A DNA stretch of 13,595 bases from Saprospiraceae bacterium. Its GTDB lineage: Bacteria; Bacteroidota; Bacteroidia; Chitinophagales; Saprospiraceae. Below, piece after piece: positions 1-5,133 of this stretch. Below the pieces are notes generated by a model. The model saw only the letters and a list, made by a program, of their open reading frames with translations. It was not told where the DNA came from and ran no database searches. The stretch's first letter is position 1. Each line of letters starts with the position of its first letter. The position numbers were made by a program, and so were the translations under genes. Where the stretch lies: the NCBI GenBank assembly GCA_027031185.1, contig JALVEF010000169.1, positions 1-13,595 of the forward strand. The letters run 5' to 3'.

Positions 1-41
1 ACTTACTTGCTTTGTTTTGCCAAAAAAGTAGCAAACAAAAA

Positions 42-55
42 GGGGCTTCGGCCCC
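42..55 (+). other. UUCG tetraloop hairpin
   Basis: GGGGC (42-46) and GCCCC (51-55) pair perfectly around TTCG. As RNA on the plus strand this is the very stable C(UUCG)G tetraloop. It lies just before a second hairpin with a T tract and may be part of a compound terminator or of a dispersed intergenic repeat. Confidence 0.6.
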
Positions 56-73
56 GAAAATGGGCTTGGGCCC

Positions 74-102
74 GGGGCTAAAGCCCCTGATTTTTTTTTT
101 TT
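74..102 (+). terminator. Rho-independent terminator (rightward)
   Basis: GGGGC (74-78) and GCCCC (83-87) form a stem around TAAA, followed by TGA and twelve T residues (91-102). This is a classical intrinsic terminator for transcription entering from left of the window. It cannot serve the LytTR gene, which is read leftward and would meet the tract as A residues. Confidence 0.7.
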
Positions 103-112
103 GCTTTTCTGC

Positions 113-132
113 CCGGCGGCTAAAGCCGCCGG
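113..132. repeat. GC-rich hairpin with TAAA loop
   Basis: CCGGCGGC (113-120) pairs perfectly with GCCGCCGG (125-132) around TAAA, the same loop as in the terminator at 74-102. No T tract follows directly. Probably one of the palindromic intergenic units that cluster here. Confidence 0.5.
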
Positions 133-160
133 CAATATTGACAGACTCATTTGGGACGCA

Positions 161-184
161 TTTTGCCGGCGGGCGCCGGCAAAA
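161..184. repeat. Palindrome with GGGC loop, copy 1
   Basis: TTTTGCCGGC and GCCGGCAAAA form a perfect 10-bp stem around GGGC. The same 24 bases recur at 8921-8944, and the GGGC loop is shared with the 46-bp palindrome at 9844-9889. This points to one dispersed hairpin family, not three chance palindromes. Confidence 0.6.
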
Positions 185-197
185 CAGGCTTTACCCT

Positions 198-331
198 TTC
201 AACAGCGAAGCGCTTCAACAGCAAAGCGTTTCAACAGCAACGCGTTTCAACAGCAACGCGTTTCAACAGCAACGCGTTTCAACAGCAACGCGTTTCAACA
301 GCAACGCGCTTCAACAGCAAAGCGTTTCAAC
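198..331. repeat. Tandem array of eight 16-bp units
   Basis: Eight consecutive 16-bp units start at 198, 214, 230, 246, 262, 278, 294 and 310, with a ninth truncated TTCAAC at 326-331. Each begins TTCAACAGC and ends in a variable GAAGCGC, AAAGCGT, AACGCGT or AACGCGC. Unit junctions are palindromic or nearly so, such as AACGCGTT and AAGCGCTT. Because 16 is not a multiple of three, every plus frame is read in turn and stays open. The array lies between the LytTR gene's 3' end (374) and the hairpin cluster. Function unknown; a protein-binding array or polymerase slippage product are both possible. Confidence 0.85.
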
Positions 332-373
332 CCCTAAAACAAATGCCAAAATTTTTGGACTAAGCCCACTGTA

Positions 374-1084
374 TTACAACTTATTTCGATTAATGAGCTC
401 CAGCAGTTCGTCGCGATAATTCTTGCCGATGGGGAGAAGTTTGGTCTCTTTGCGGTCCTTGATTTCGAGGGCATTGCCGTCAATGGACAGGATCTTGTCG
501 AGATTGACGATATAGGAGCGGTGGATGCGACGAAAACGGCCGGCCGGCAGTTTTTGCTCCAGATATTTCATCGTCTGCAAGGTGATGACGCGGCCGGTCT
601 CCATGCGGATGATGACGTAGTCTTTGAGCCCTTCGATGTAAATGATGTCACTGTAAGCCACCTTGACAAGTTTCTTATCGGCTTTGACGAAGAAGAAGTC
701 CTCGCTGTCCAGCGCCGTCTCCCCATGGTCGGCCTGGAGCTGTGTCCTGGCTTTGTTAATGGCCTTTAAGAAACGGTCCATGGGGATGGGCTTGAGGAGA
801 TAGTCCACGGCGTTGAGTTCAAAGCCTTCGACGGCAAAATTGGGATATGCCGTGGTAAAGATGATCAGGGGCGGTTTGTCCAGGGACTTGACGAAGTCAA
901 TGCCCGACAGTTCGGGCATTTGGATGTCCAGCAAGATCAGGTCCACGTCTTCACGCTCCAAGATGGCGTTGGCATCCAGGGCGTTGGAACAAGTGGCAAC
1001 TAGTTCCAGGCCGGGCACCTGCTGCACATAGGTCTCCAGCACATCTACGGCCAACGGCTCGTCATCCACAATGAGTACACGCAT
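374..1084 (-). CDS. LytTR-family response regulator transcription factor
   Basis: Two-component response regulator of the LytR/AlgR type, 236 residues, a normal length. The receiver domain (about 1-115) has the acidic pair D7/D8, phospho-acceptor D53 in LLDIQMPE, T77/T78 and K98 before a proline, so it should be phosphorylatable. A LytTR DNA-binding domain fills about 130-234, with the usual RRIHRSYIVNL stretch. The ATG at 1084 gives the standard MRVLIVDDEP opening. No histidine kinase gene lies in the window, so its partner is elsewhere. A degenerate paralogue lies directly upstream on the same strand. A Bacteroidota-type promoter and a perfect 9-bp hairpin precede the start, suggesting independent and possibly regulated transcription. 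Target genes cannot be deduced. Confidence 0.95.
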   Translation of the reverse strand: MRVLIVDDEPLAVDVLETYVQQVPGLELVATCSNALDANAILEREDVDLILLDIQMPELSGIDFVKSLDKPPLIIFTTAYPNFAVEGFELNAVDYLLKPIPMDRFLKAINKARTQLQADHGETALDSEDFFFVKADKKLVKVAYSDIIYIEGLKDYVIIRMETGRVITLQTMKYLEQKLPAGRFRRIHRSYIVNLDKILSIDGNALEIKDRKETKLLPIGKNYRDELLELINRNKL

Positions 1085-1098
1085 GATAGTCGTTTTGA

Positions 1099-1123
1099 TT
1101 CGGCAGCCAAATTAGCTGCCGAA
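1099..1123 (-). promoter_or_regulatory. Hairpin/operator-like inverted repeat before the LytTR gene
   Basis: TTCGGCAGC (1099-1107) and GCTGCCGAA (1115-1123) are a perfect 9-bp inverted repeat around a 7-nt A/T-rich loop. It sits 14 nt before the LytTR start codon and spans the start point expected from the promoter at 1127-1161. No T tract follows on either strand, so a terminator is unlikely. It could be an operator, for example for autoregulation, or a 5' UTR stem-loop. Confidence 0.5.
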
Positions 1124-1126
1124 GGT

Positions 1127-1161
1127 CAAAGCTACCCGTTTTTTGTACGAAAGGCACAAAA
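1127..1161 (-). promoter_or_regulatory. Putative Bacteroidota-type promoter for the LytTR gene
   Basis: Read on the minus strand, TAGCTTTG (1127-1134) matches the -7 consensus TAnnTTTG, and a TTTG (1157-1160) lies 22 nt upstream, slightly longer than the usual 19-21. Transcription would start near 1120, about 36 nt before the ATG. This separates the gene from the upstream receiver-only gene. Confidence 0.45.
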
Positions 1162-1213
1162 TCATCGAGAAACGGCGCGCGAAGAGAAAACCGGGCGGCC
1201 GGAAGCTGCCGGG

Positions 1214-1630
1214 TCAATTGAGACAAAAGTAGCTCTCATCGAATAATTGCTCCCTGCGATATTCCGGGTCCAGCAATGCCCTGGCCTTACGAAAGGCTGC
1301 AATAAAATCCTCAAGCATTGGGGGTCTGATCAGGATATCCACGATGATATTGTAATCATAACAAAGGTAATCGGCGCGATCAATCTCAATGTCATTGGTC
1401 AGCAACACGAGGAGCGGCGGCCCACCTAATGCATGTGAAAAGTCCACATTCTTCATAAGGGATGAAGTATTTAAATACATCAAGACGACGTCCACATATT
1501 GGTGTCTTAATATCTCCGCACCTTTCCGAGGGATACCGCAAGTACCTACGACTTCTATGTCAGAAAAGTGCTCTTCCAAGAATTCTTTATATTCCCGGGA
1601 AGCATACTCGTCAATGATCAATACACGCAT
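1214..1630 (-). CDS. Degenerate receiver-domain protein, LytTR paralogue lacking the output domain
   Basis: This 138-residue product opens MRVLIIDEYAS, like its neighbour's MRVLIVDDEPL, and aligns along the whole receiver domain. By alignment the phospho-acceptor Asp is Tyr (Y52, in VVLMYLNTS) and the conserved Lys is Arg (R102, in LIRPP); D7/E8 and T78 remain. The chain ends at DESYFCLN, just where the neighbour enters its LytTR domain (DSEDFFFVK), so the output domain is absent. It is probably a duplicated copy that became either a pseudo-receiver acting by protein contact or a decaying gene. The frame is intact, which mildly favours a retained protein. A MITE-like repeat begins 25 bp upstream of the ATG. 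Function unknown. Confidence 0.75.
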   Translation of the reverse strand: MRVLIIDEYASREYKEFLEEHFSDIEVVGTCGIPRKGAEILRHQYVDVVLMYLNTSSLMKNVDFSHALGGPPLLVLLTNDIEIDRADYLCYDYNIIVDILIRPPMLEDFIAAFRKARALLDPEYRREQLFDESYFCLN

Positions 1631-1654
1631 TTGGCAGTGGAATACTGTTCAGAA

Positions 1655-1712
1655 GCAGCTGTTTAGGTACCCGCCGTTTTTACGCTAAAAACAGGAGCAC
1701 CAGAATAGTTAT
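1655..1712 (+). repeat. 58-bp MITE-like palindromic element, copy A (diverged)
   Basis: Exactly the length of copy C (5226-5283) and about 86% identical by eye (8 mismatches). The core from CTGTTTAGGTACCCGC through CTAAAAACAGGAGCACC is kept, while the outer inverted-repeat tips have drifted. It lies between the degenerate receiver gene and the coiled-coil gene. Confidence 0.8.
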
Positions 1713-1717
1713 AATTG

Positions 1718-1728
1718 GTAACTGTTTA
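1718..1728 (+). repeat. Solitary terminus of the 58-bp element
   Basis: GTAACTGTTTA is identical to the first 11 bases of copies B and C and lies 5 bp after copy A. No matching second half follows. It may be a remnant of another insertion. Confidence 0.5.
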
Positions 1729-1739
1729 GAATACCTCCA

Positions 1740-2168
1740 TCACTCGCCCGAATCGGCATCATTCATGACTTCTTCGGTGTCCTCGGCGAGTTGGTCAATG
1801 GCATCTTTGATGCGTTGTTTTTCATCGGCATCGCTCGTGTCCTTGACCTGGTTCAACTCGGACTGCAACTGCCGGCGGCGCTTTTCCAATTCGCCGATGC
1901 GTTTTAGGAGGTCCTTGTCCACTTGAGAGACCGTGCTTTGGAGGCGCTTGTAGGCTTCGCCCAATTTGGCCAAGGCCTTATCGTACTTGCCTGTGTTAAA
2001 TTTTTCCTTTTCGGACTTGAGCAAGTCTTTGACGGAGACGACCACTTCTTTGACCTGGCCGAAGATTTTCTTTGACGCGGCCTGCTCCTGCTCGTCACCG
2101 AAGAAGTAGTTGTATCCCAAGATGACGACAATGACCAAAAGCCCCAGCCTGATGAGTTTGCCTAGCAT
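1740..2168 (-). CDS. Small membrane-anchored coiled-coil protein, function unknown
   Basis: I do not recognise a named family. The ATG at 2168 gives 142 residues; an in-frame TTG at 2249 would add 27 residues in front of the membrane segment and is less likely. One hydrophobic helix (about 6-24, LIRLGLLVIVVILGYNYFFG) precedes a soluble, highly charged, helix-rich part. Residues about 55-80 (YDKALAKLGEAYKRLQ) and 82-132 (KRIGELEKRRRQLQSELNQV) have coiled-coil character, and the tail is acidic. The short basic N-terminus before the helix suggests an anchor with the coiled coil outside the cytoplasm, but an uncleaved signal cannot be separated from a cleaved one by eye. It lies 77 bp after the lipase-like gene on the same strand, with a hairpin between them. 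Confidence 0.75.
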   Translation of the reverse strand: MLGKLIRLGLLVIVVILGYNYFFGDEQEQAASKKIFGQVKEVVVSVKDLLKSEKEKFNTGKYDKALAKLGEAYKRLQSTVSQVDKDLLKRIGELEKRRRQLQSELNQVKDTSDADEKQRIKDAIDQLAEDTEEVMNDADSGE

Positions 2169-2188
2169 GTTTGTACATTTTATCTGCC

Positions 2189-2217
2189 AAAAACGGGGCC
2201 GAAACCGGTACCCGTTT
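2189..2217 (-). terminator. Possible intrinsic terminator after the lipase-like gene
   Basis: On the minus strand AAACGGG pairs with CCCGTTT, with a second CCG/CGG stem inside and a GTTT loop; the 3' arm runs into five T residues. It begins about 29 nt beyond the hydrolase stop. The T tract is short and partly within the stem, so a leader hairpin for the coiled-coil gene is an alternative. Confidence 0.4.
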
Positions 2218-2245
2218 GCAAATAAGACAGAAATCTTCAATATAA

Positions 2246-3088
2246 TCAAGTGGCGGGCAGATGGTCATTCATCCACTTCAAGACAAAATCAAAGACCTGC
2301 TGCTTTTCGGGTTCATTGTGCAATTCGTGATACAAGCCCGGCCATTCTTTGTAGGTGACATCGCCGCTGACATTTTCGGCAAATTGCCTGCTGCCCTTCG
2401 GTGAAGTCAGCTTGTCCGCACCGCCGTGCATGATGAGCATGGGCGTGTCGGTATGGCCCTGAAAACCGTAAAGCATACGAGCGGCCTCAATCAAGCCGAT
2501 GCCAAGCGTAGCAGACAGGCGATTGTGGACCAGCGGGTCGTTTTTGTAGGCTTCCACTACTTCGGGCGAACGAGAGATATGATCCACGACCAGTTGATTC
2601 TTTTGGGAAAACTTGGGAAAGACGCCCCGCATAAAGCGGGCGAGGGCCACCACCAGGGCCGACGGTTCAAAGGCCAGGCGGATAAAGGCCCCCGAGGTAA
2701 TGATACCCGCCAGATCCTGCGGCTGTCGTTTGACCCAGTAATTCAGGACAATATTGCCGCCCATGCTATGCCCGTACAAAAAGACAGGCAAATCCGGATA
2801 AAAAGCCCGCGCTTTGGAAAGAAAAGCGGCTACGTCATCGAGAAGTGTATTGTACGTGGGCGTGTGGCCGCGCTGACCGCCCGAGCGCCCATGTCCGCGC
2901 AAGTCGAAAGCGGCAAAGGCATAACCGTGATCCGCAAAATACCGGGCCATGTGCTTGTAACGACCGCTGTGTTCGCCCAGGCCATGCACCAGTGCCAGGA
3001 GCCCCTTGGGCCGGTCTGCTGTGATGTGATAGCCTTTAAATTCGATACCGTCGGGCGACTGCCAGCCCATTTCGCTGAATGCTGCCAT
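2246..3088 (-). CDS. Alpha/beta hydrolase, monoacylglycerol lipase/lysophospholipase-like
   Basis: A 280-residue serine hydrolase of the monoglyceride-lipase/lysophospholipase L2 type, at the usual length. It has the HGLGEHSGRY oxyanion-loop motif (35-44), the nucleophile elbow GHSMGG with S108, the acid D225 in HGGADKLTSP and H254 in LYHELHNEP, a complete catalytic triad. Helices between about 135 and 210 form the expected lid. There is no signal peptide, so it is probably cytosolic or loosely membrane-associated. The likely reaction is hydrolysis of monoacylglycerols or related lipid esters; the true substrate is not readable from sequence. The ATG at 3088 is the natural start, giving DGIEFKGYHIT at the first strand. 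A hairpin and a 12-bp palindrome precede the gene. Confidence 0.92.
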   Translation of the reverse strand: MAAFSEMGWQSPDGIEFKGYHITADRPKGLLALVHGLGEHSGRYKHMARYFADHGYAFAAFDLRGHGRSGGQRGHTPTYNTLLDDVAAFLSKARAFYPDLPVFLYGHSMGGNIVLNYWVKRQPQDLAGIITSGAFIRLAFEPSALVVALARFMRGVFPKFSQKNQLVVDHISRSPEVVEAYKNDPLVHNRLSATLGIGLIEAARMLYGFQGHTDTPMLIMHGGADKLTSPKGSRQFAENVSGDVTYKEWPGLYHELHNEPEKQQVFDFVLKWMNDHLPAT

Positions 3089-3120
3089 GGTTACTCACTT
3101 TTGTACCGTGCAACATACGA

Positions 3121-3157
3121 ATTTTTGCGCTGGTAGCGCAAAAAATGAGTGCACTCA
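3121..3157. promoter_or_regulatory. Hairpin plus 12-bp palindrome upstream of the lipase-like gene
   Basis: TTTTTGCGCT (3122-3131) and AGCGCAAAAA (3135-3144) form a perfect 10-bp stem with a 3-nt loop, followed immediately by TGAGTGCACTCA (3146-3157), a perfect palindrome. The pair lies 33 nt before the hydrolase ATG. T residues are in the 5' arm on either strand, so it is not a standard terminator. On the minus strand a TTTG in the hairpin stands 21 nt from TATGTTGC, a weak promoter match, so the palindrome could be an operator. Confidence 0.4.
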
Positions 3158-3213
3158 AAAAAGTATCCGGGATATGAGCTGACGAAGTTTTCTTTTGCCC
3201 GGCTTTTTGTTAT

Positions 3214-3256
3214 GGAGGAATCGAAGAAGCGAGGAAGCGAAGAATTGAGAATGCGG
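3214..3256. repeat. Purine-rich GAGGAATCGAAGAA-type tract
   Basis: A low-complexity run of GAGGAAxCGAAGAAxxGA words follows the ferredoxin gene. Closely similar words occur at 8663-8704. Such A/G-rich intergenic tracts are, from memory, common in Bacteroidota. No gene is supported here. Confidence 0.5.
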
Positions 3257-3278
3257 AACTCCCGGAGTAAGCGCACTT

Positions 3279-3503
3279 CTATTTGACGACGGTGATAATC
3301 TTGACGGGGCAGTTTTGCTGGGCTTCGAGATTTTGCTCATATTCCCAGTCTTCGGCTTCAGCGATATAAAACTCACCCTTTTGGCGGCTGTGGCGCAAAT
3401 AAGACTTGCCGTCCTTGCGGGACATCACCCACTGCTCCGGGGCCGACTCGACACAAGCATTGCAGCCGATGCATTTCTTGCGGTGGTGAATGATGCGAAT
3501 CAT
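3279..3503 (-). CDS. Small single-cluster ferredoxin
   Basis: A 74-residue protein with CIGCNAC near the N-terminus (C11, C14, C17) and a distant C65 in NCPVKII, the ligand pattern of a single [4Fe-4S] ferredoxin in which the second cluster half is reduced to one cysteine. The linker (18-64) is charged and contains a short beta-type stretch (GEFYIAEAE). It should be a soluble electron carrier; no redox partner gene is adjacent, so its pathway is unknown. The ATG at 3503 gives the usual two to three strands before the first ligand. It is alone on its strand between a MITE-like element and a gene-free gap of about 190 bp. Confidence 0.9.
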   Translation of the reverse strand: MIRIIHHRKKCIGCNACVESAPEQWVMSRKDGKSYLRHSRQKGEFYIAEAEDWEYEQNLEAQQNCPVKIITVVK

Positions 3504-3534
3504 AAGACGGGCAGTTCTTTTAGTTCTATGACTT

Positions 3535-3697
3535 GTAACTGTTTAGGTACCCGCTGTTTTTGCGCTAAAATGGCCTTTATGCCCCTGTTTTTGCAAAAAT
3601 TTTCTCACGTAGCGCTGCTACGCATCGAAAATTTTCGCTTCAACAGGAACAAAAATGCCTATTTTATCCCTAAAAACAGGAGCACCTAAACAGTTAC
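3535..3697 (+). repeat. MITE-like element, copy B, expanded to 163 bp
   Basis: The ends are perfect 14-bp inverted repeats, GTAACTGTTTAGGT (3535-3548) and ACCTAAACAGTTAC (3684-3697). Outer parts match the 58-bp copy C nearly base for base (3535-3570 and 3670-3697), but 99 extra bases interrupt the central loop. The right terminus runs into the U32 gene and supplies its stop codon. Confidence 0.85.
3571..3669. mobile_element. 99-bp palindromic insertion inside copy B
   Basis: Compared with copy C, this block is extra and is bounded by CTAAAA on both sides (3565-3570 and 3670-3675), as a 6-bp target duplication would be. It is itself a large imperfect palindrome: AAAATTTTC/GAAAATTTT arms enclose CGTAGC/GCTACG with a GCT loop, and CCTGTTTTTGC faces GCTTCAACAGG further out. 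No coding capacity. The boundaries are inferred from one comparison only. Confidence 0.55.
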
Positions 3698-4918
3698 TAT
3701 GACTTTAAACAACTTGTCCGACGGGCGTACGCGCGCGGGGGTCTCCATGGAAAACGGCACGCCCGGCCCGACCTGCTCAACCGGCCTGTCGTCCACGCGG
3801 ATCTCTTTGACATCCATTTCAAAGATACCTGTCGTGGGGCCGGTCACCATAACGCGGTCACCGACACGCAGCGATCCGGTCTTGATGATGAACTCCGCCA
3901 CGCCGATTTTAGAGAAGTACTTGACGCCGTTGCCGATAAACTGGCGGCGGCGCCTGGCTTTGGAGCCGTCCGTATCGGTCCACTCGCCCAGCTTCTTGCC
4001 GAGGTAATAGCCGCCCCAGAAGCCGCGGTTATAGACATTTTCCAGGCGAGTACGCAGCTGACGCCCCAGCTCGGGTGTATAAGTGCCCGCCAGCACCGCA
4101 TCGCGCGCTTCCCGGTAAGCGGAGACGGTAGCGAGGACATAGTCCGGGCCTTTGCTGCGGCCTTCGATTTTGAGAACAGACACGCCCGTTTCCAGGATTT
4201 TGTCCAGGAAGTCCACCGTGCACAAGTCCTTGGGGGACATGATGTATTCGTTGTCAATGAGCAGTTCGTTGCCTTCGTTGTCCTTGACGGTGTAGGTGCG
4301 GCGGCAGTTTTGCTTGCAAGCGCCGCGGTTGGCGGACGAGTTGTGCGTGTGCAAACTCAAATAGCACTTGCCGCTGACGGCCATACACAAGGCGCCGTGG
4401 ACGAAGACCTCAATGCGCATCAGGCGGCCGGACGGGCCTTTGATTTGCTGTTTTTCGACCGCATCACAAATCTGCTTGACCTGCCGGAGCGTGAGCTCGC
4501 GCGACAGGACTGCCACCTCGGCAAAGTGGCTGTAGAACTTCAAACTCTCGACATTGGTGATATTGAGCTGGGTGGACAGGTGGACATCCATGTCCATTTC
4601 GCGCGCATACATAATGGCCGCCTGATCCATGGCGATGATGGCGTCCACACCATTGTCCCTGGCGGCCCGGACGATGGACTGCATCAGCCGGATATCATGG
4701 TCATACAGGATAGTGTTGAGCGTCAAATAAGTCTTAATGCCGTGGCGCCGGCAGCGGGCGGTGATTTCTTTGAGATCATCAAGGGAGAAGTTGATGGATG
4801 AGCGCGCCCGCATGTTGAGCTGCTCGATACCAAAGTACACGGAGTCGGCTCCGGCCTGGATGGCCGCTTGCAGGGACTCAAAGGAGCCGACGGGTGCCAT
4901 GATTTCGGCTTTCTTCAT
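3686..4918 (-). CDS. Peptidase U32-family protein, probable tRNA uridine-hydroxylation protein (TrhP-like)
   Basis: A 410-residue U32 protein. The ATG at 4918 yields MKKAEIMAPVGSFES, the typical family start; a GTG at 4957 would add 13 unusual residues. A TIM-barrel-like N-terminal part (APVGS..L.AAIQAGADSVYFG) leads to the U32 signature at 170-188 (E170, F172, G175, C178, G183, C185, S188). Cysteines C178, C185, C201 or C205, and C233 resemble the Fe-S ligands of the relatives UbiU/UbiV. A small beta-barrel C-terminal domain follows (about 325-410). TrhP proteins help make 5-hydroxyuridine at tRNA position 34; protease activity is historical naming. The gene is divergent from tRNA-Arg. Its last codons (GTA ACT GTT) and TAG stop lie in the terminus of repeat copy B. 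Confidence 0.88.
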   Translation of the reverse strand: MKKAEIMAPVGSFESLQAAIQAGADSVYFGIEQLNMRARSSINFSLDDLKEITARCRRHGIKTYLTLNTILYDHDIRLMQSIVRAARDNGVDAIIAMDQAAIMYAREMDMDVHLSTQLNITNVESLKFYSHFAEVAVLSRELTLRQVKQICDAVEKQQIKGPSGRLMRIEVFVHGALCMAVSGKCYLSLHTHNSSANRGACKQNCRRTYTVKDNEGNELLIDNEYIMSPKDLCTVDFLDKILETGVSVLKIEGRSKGPDYVLATVSAYREARDAVLAGTYTPELGRQLRTRLENVYNRGFWGGYYLGKKLGEWTDTDGSKARRRRQFIGNGVKYFSKIGVAEFIIKTGSLRVGDRVMVTGPTTGIFEMDVKEIRVDDRPVEQVGPGVPFSMETPARVRPSDKLFKVIVTV

Positions 4919-4997
4919 ATCCGGATGGTAGCAACTGTTCAAGTCCTTAAACTGCACTTGCGGTCATTTGTTCACTATTAGAAAGCTAAAAAAGGCC

Positions 4998-5005
4998 TAT
5001 CTTTG
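4998..5005 (+). promoter_or_regulatory. -7 promoter element of tRNA-Arg
   Basis: TATCTTTG is an exact match to TAnnTTTG and ends 12 bases before the mature tRNA, a good distance for initiation just upstream. A clear TTTG at 19-22 nt is not seen; the nearest, at 4967-4970, is 27 nt away, so only the -7 element is called. Confidence 0.6.
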
Positions 5006-5017
5006 CACACCCGAAAC

Positions 5018-5094
5018 GGTCGCGTAGCTCAGCCGGATAGAGCATCTGCCTTCTAAGCAGACGGTCGCAGGTTCGAGTCCTGCCGCGATCACCA
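5018..5094 (+). tRNA. tRNA-Arg (anticodon UCU)
   Basis: A full cloverleaf of 77 nt with encoded CCA. The acceptor GGTCGCG pairs with CGCGATC (one G-T), the D arm is GCTC/GAGC, the anticodon stem TCTGC/GCAGA holds loop CTTCTAA with anticodon TCT at 5052-5054, and the T arm is GCAGG TTCGAGT CCTGC. Discriminator A, then CCA at 5092-5094. It reads AGA (and AGG by wobble). A -7 promoter element precedes it and an intrinsic terminator follows at 5100. Confidence 0.97.
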
Positions 5095-5099
5095 TCCCA

Positions 5100-5133
5100 G
5101 GGCAATGCACGACGCATTGCCCGTTTTCTTTTT
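5100..5133 (+). terminator. Rho-independent terminator of tRNA-Arg
   Basis: GGGCAATGC (5100-5108) pairs perfectly with GCATTGCCC (5114-5122) around ACGAC, followed by GTTTTCTTTTT. It begins five bases after the tRNA CCA, so the tRNA is a single-gene transcript. Confidence 0.85.

Larger units (their letters stand above)
1..373. other. Gene-free left flank with stacked hairpins and a tandem repeat
   Basis: No convincing gene. In order it holds a start (ACTTACTTGCTTTG) resembling the end of the element at 13301, a UUCG-capped hairpin (42-55), a terminator (74-102), an 8-bp-stem hairpin with a TAAA loop (113-132), a hairpin with a GGGC loop (161-184) and a 16-bp tandem array (198-331). Open frames crossing this stretch on the plus strand exist only because the repeat lacks stop codons. 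Confidence 0.7.

Noticed and set aside
198..331. Possible CRISPR array
   Set aside because: The repeats are only 16 bp and directly abutting, with no unique spacers and no cas genes nearby; this is a simple tandem repeat.
12..419. Plus-strand frame of 135 aa (and two overlapping ones) across the 16-bp array
   Set aside because: The frames are open only because the 16-bp unit lacks stop codons in every frame; they start in hairpin DNA, have no domain, and the longest runs into the antisense of the LytTR gene.
374..1630. A complete two-component system
   Set aside because: No sensor kinase gene is present in the window; only two receiver-containing genes are seen.
3091..3376. Minus-strand frames of 61 and 73 aa between the hydrolase and the ferredoxin
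   Set aside because: They consist of the purine-rich tract and hairpin DNA, one overlaps the ferredoxin in another frame, and neither has a convincing start or domain.
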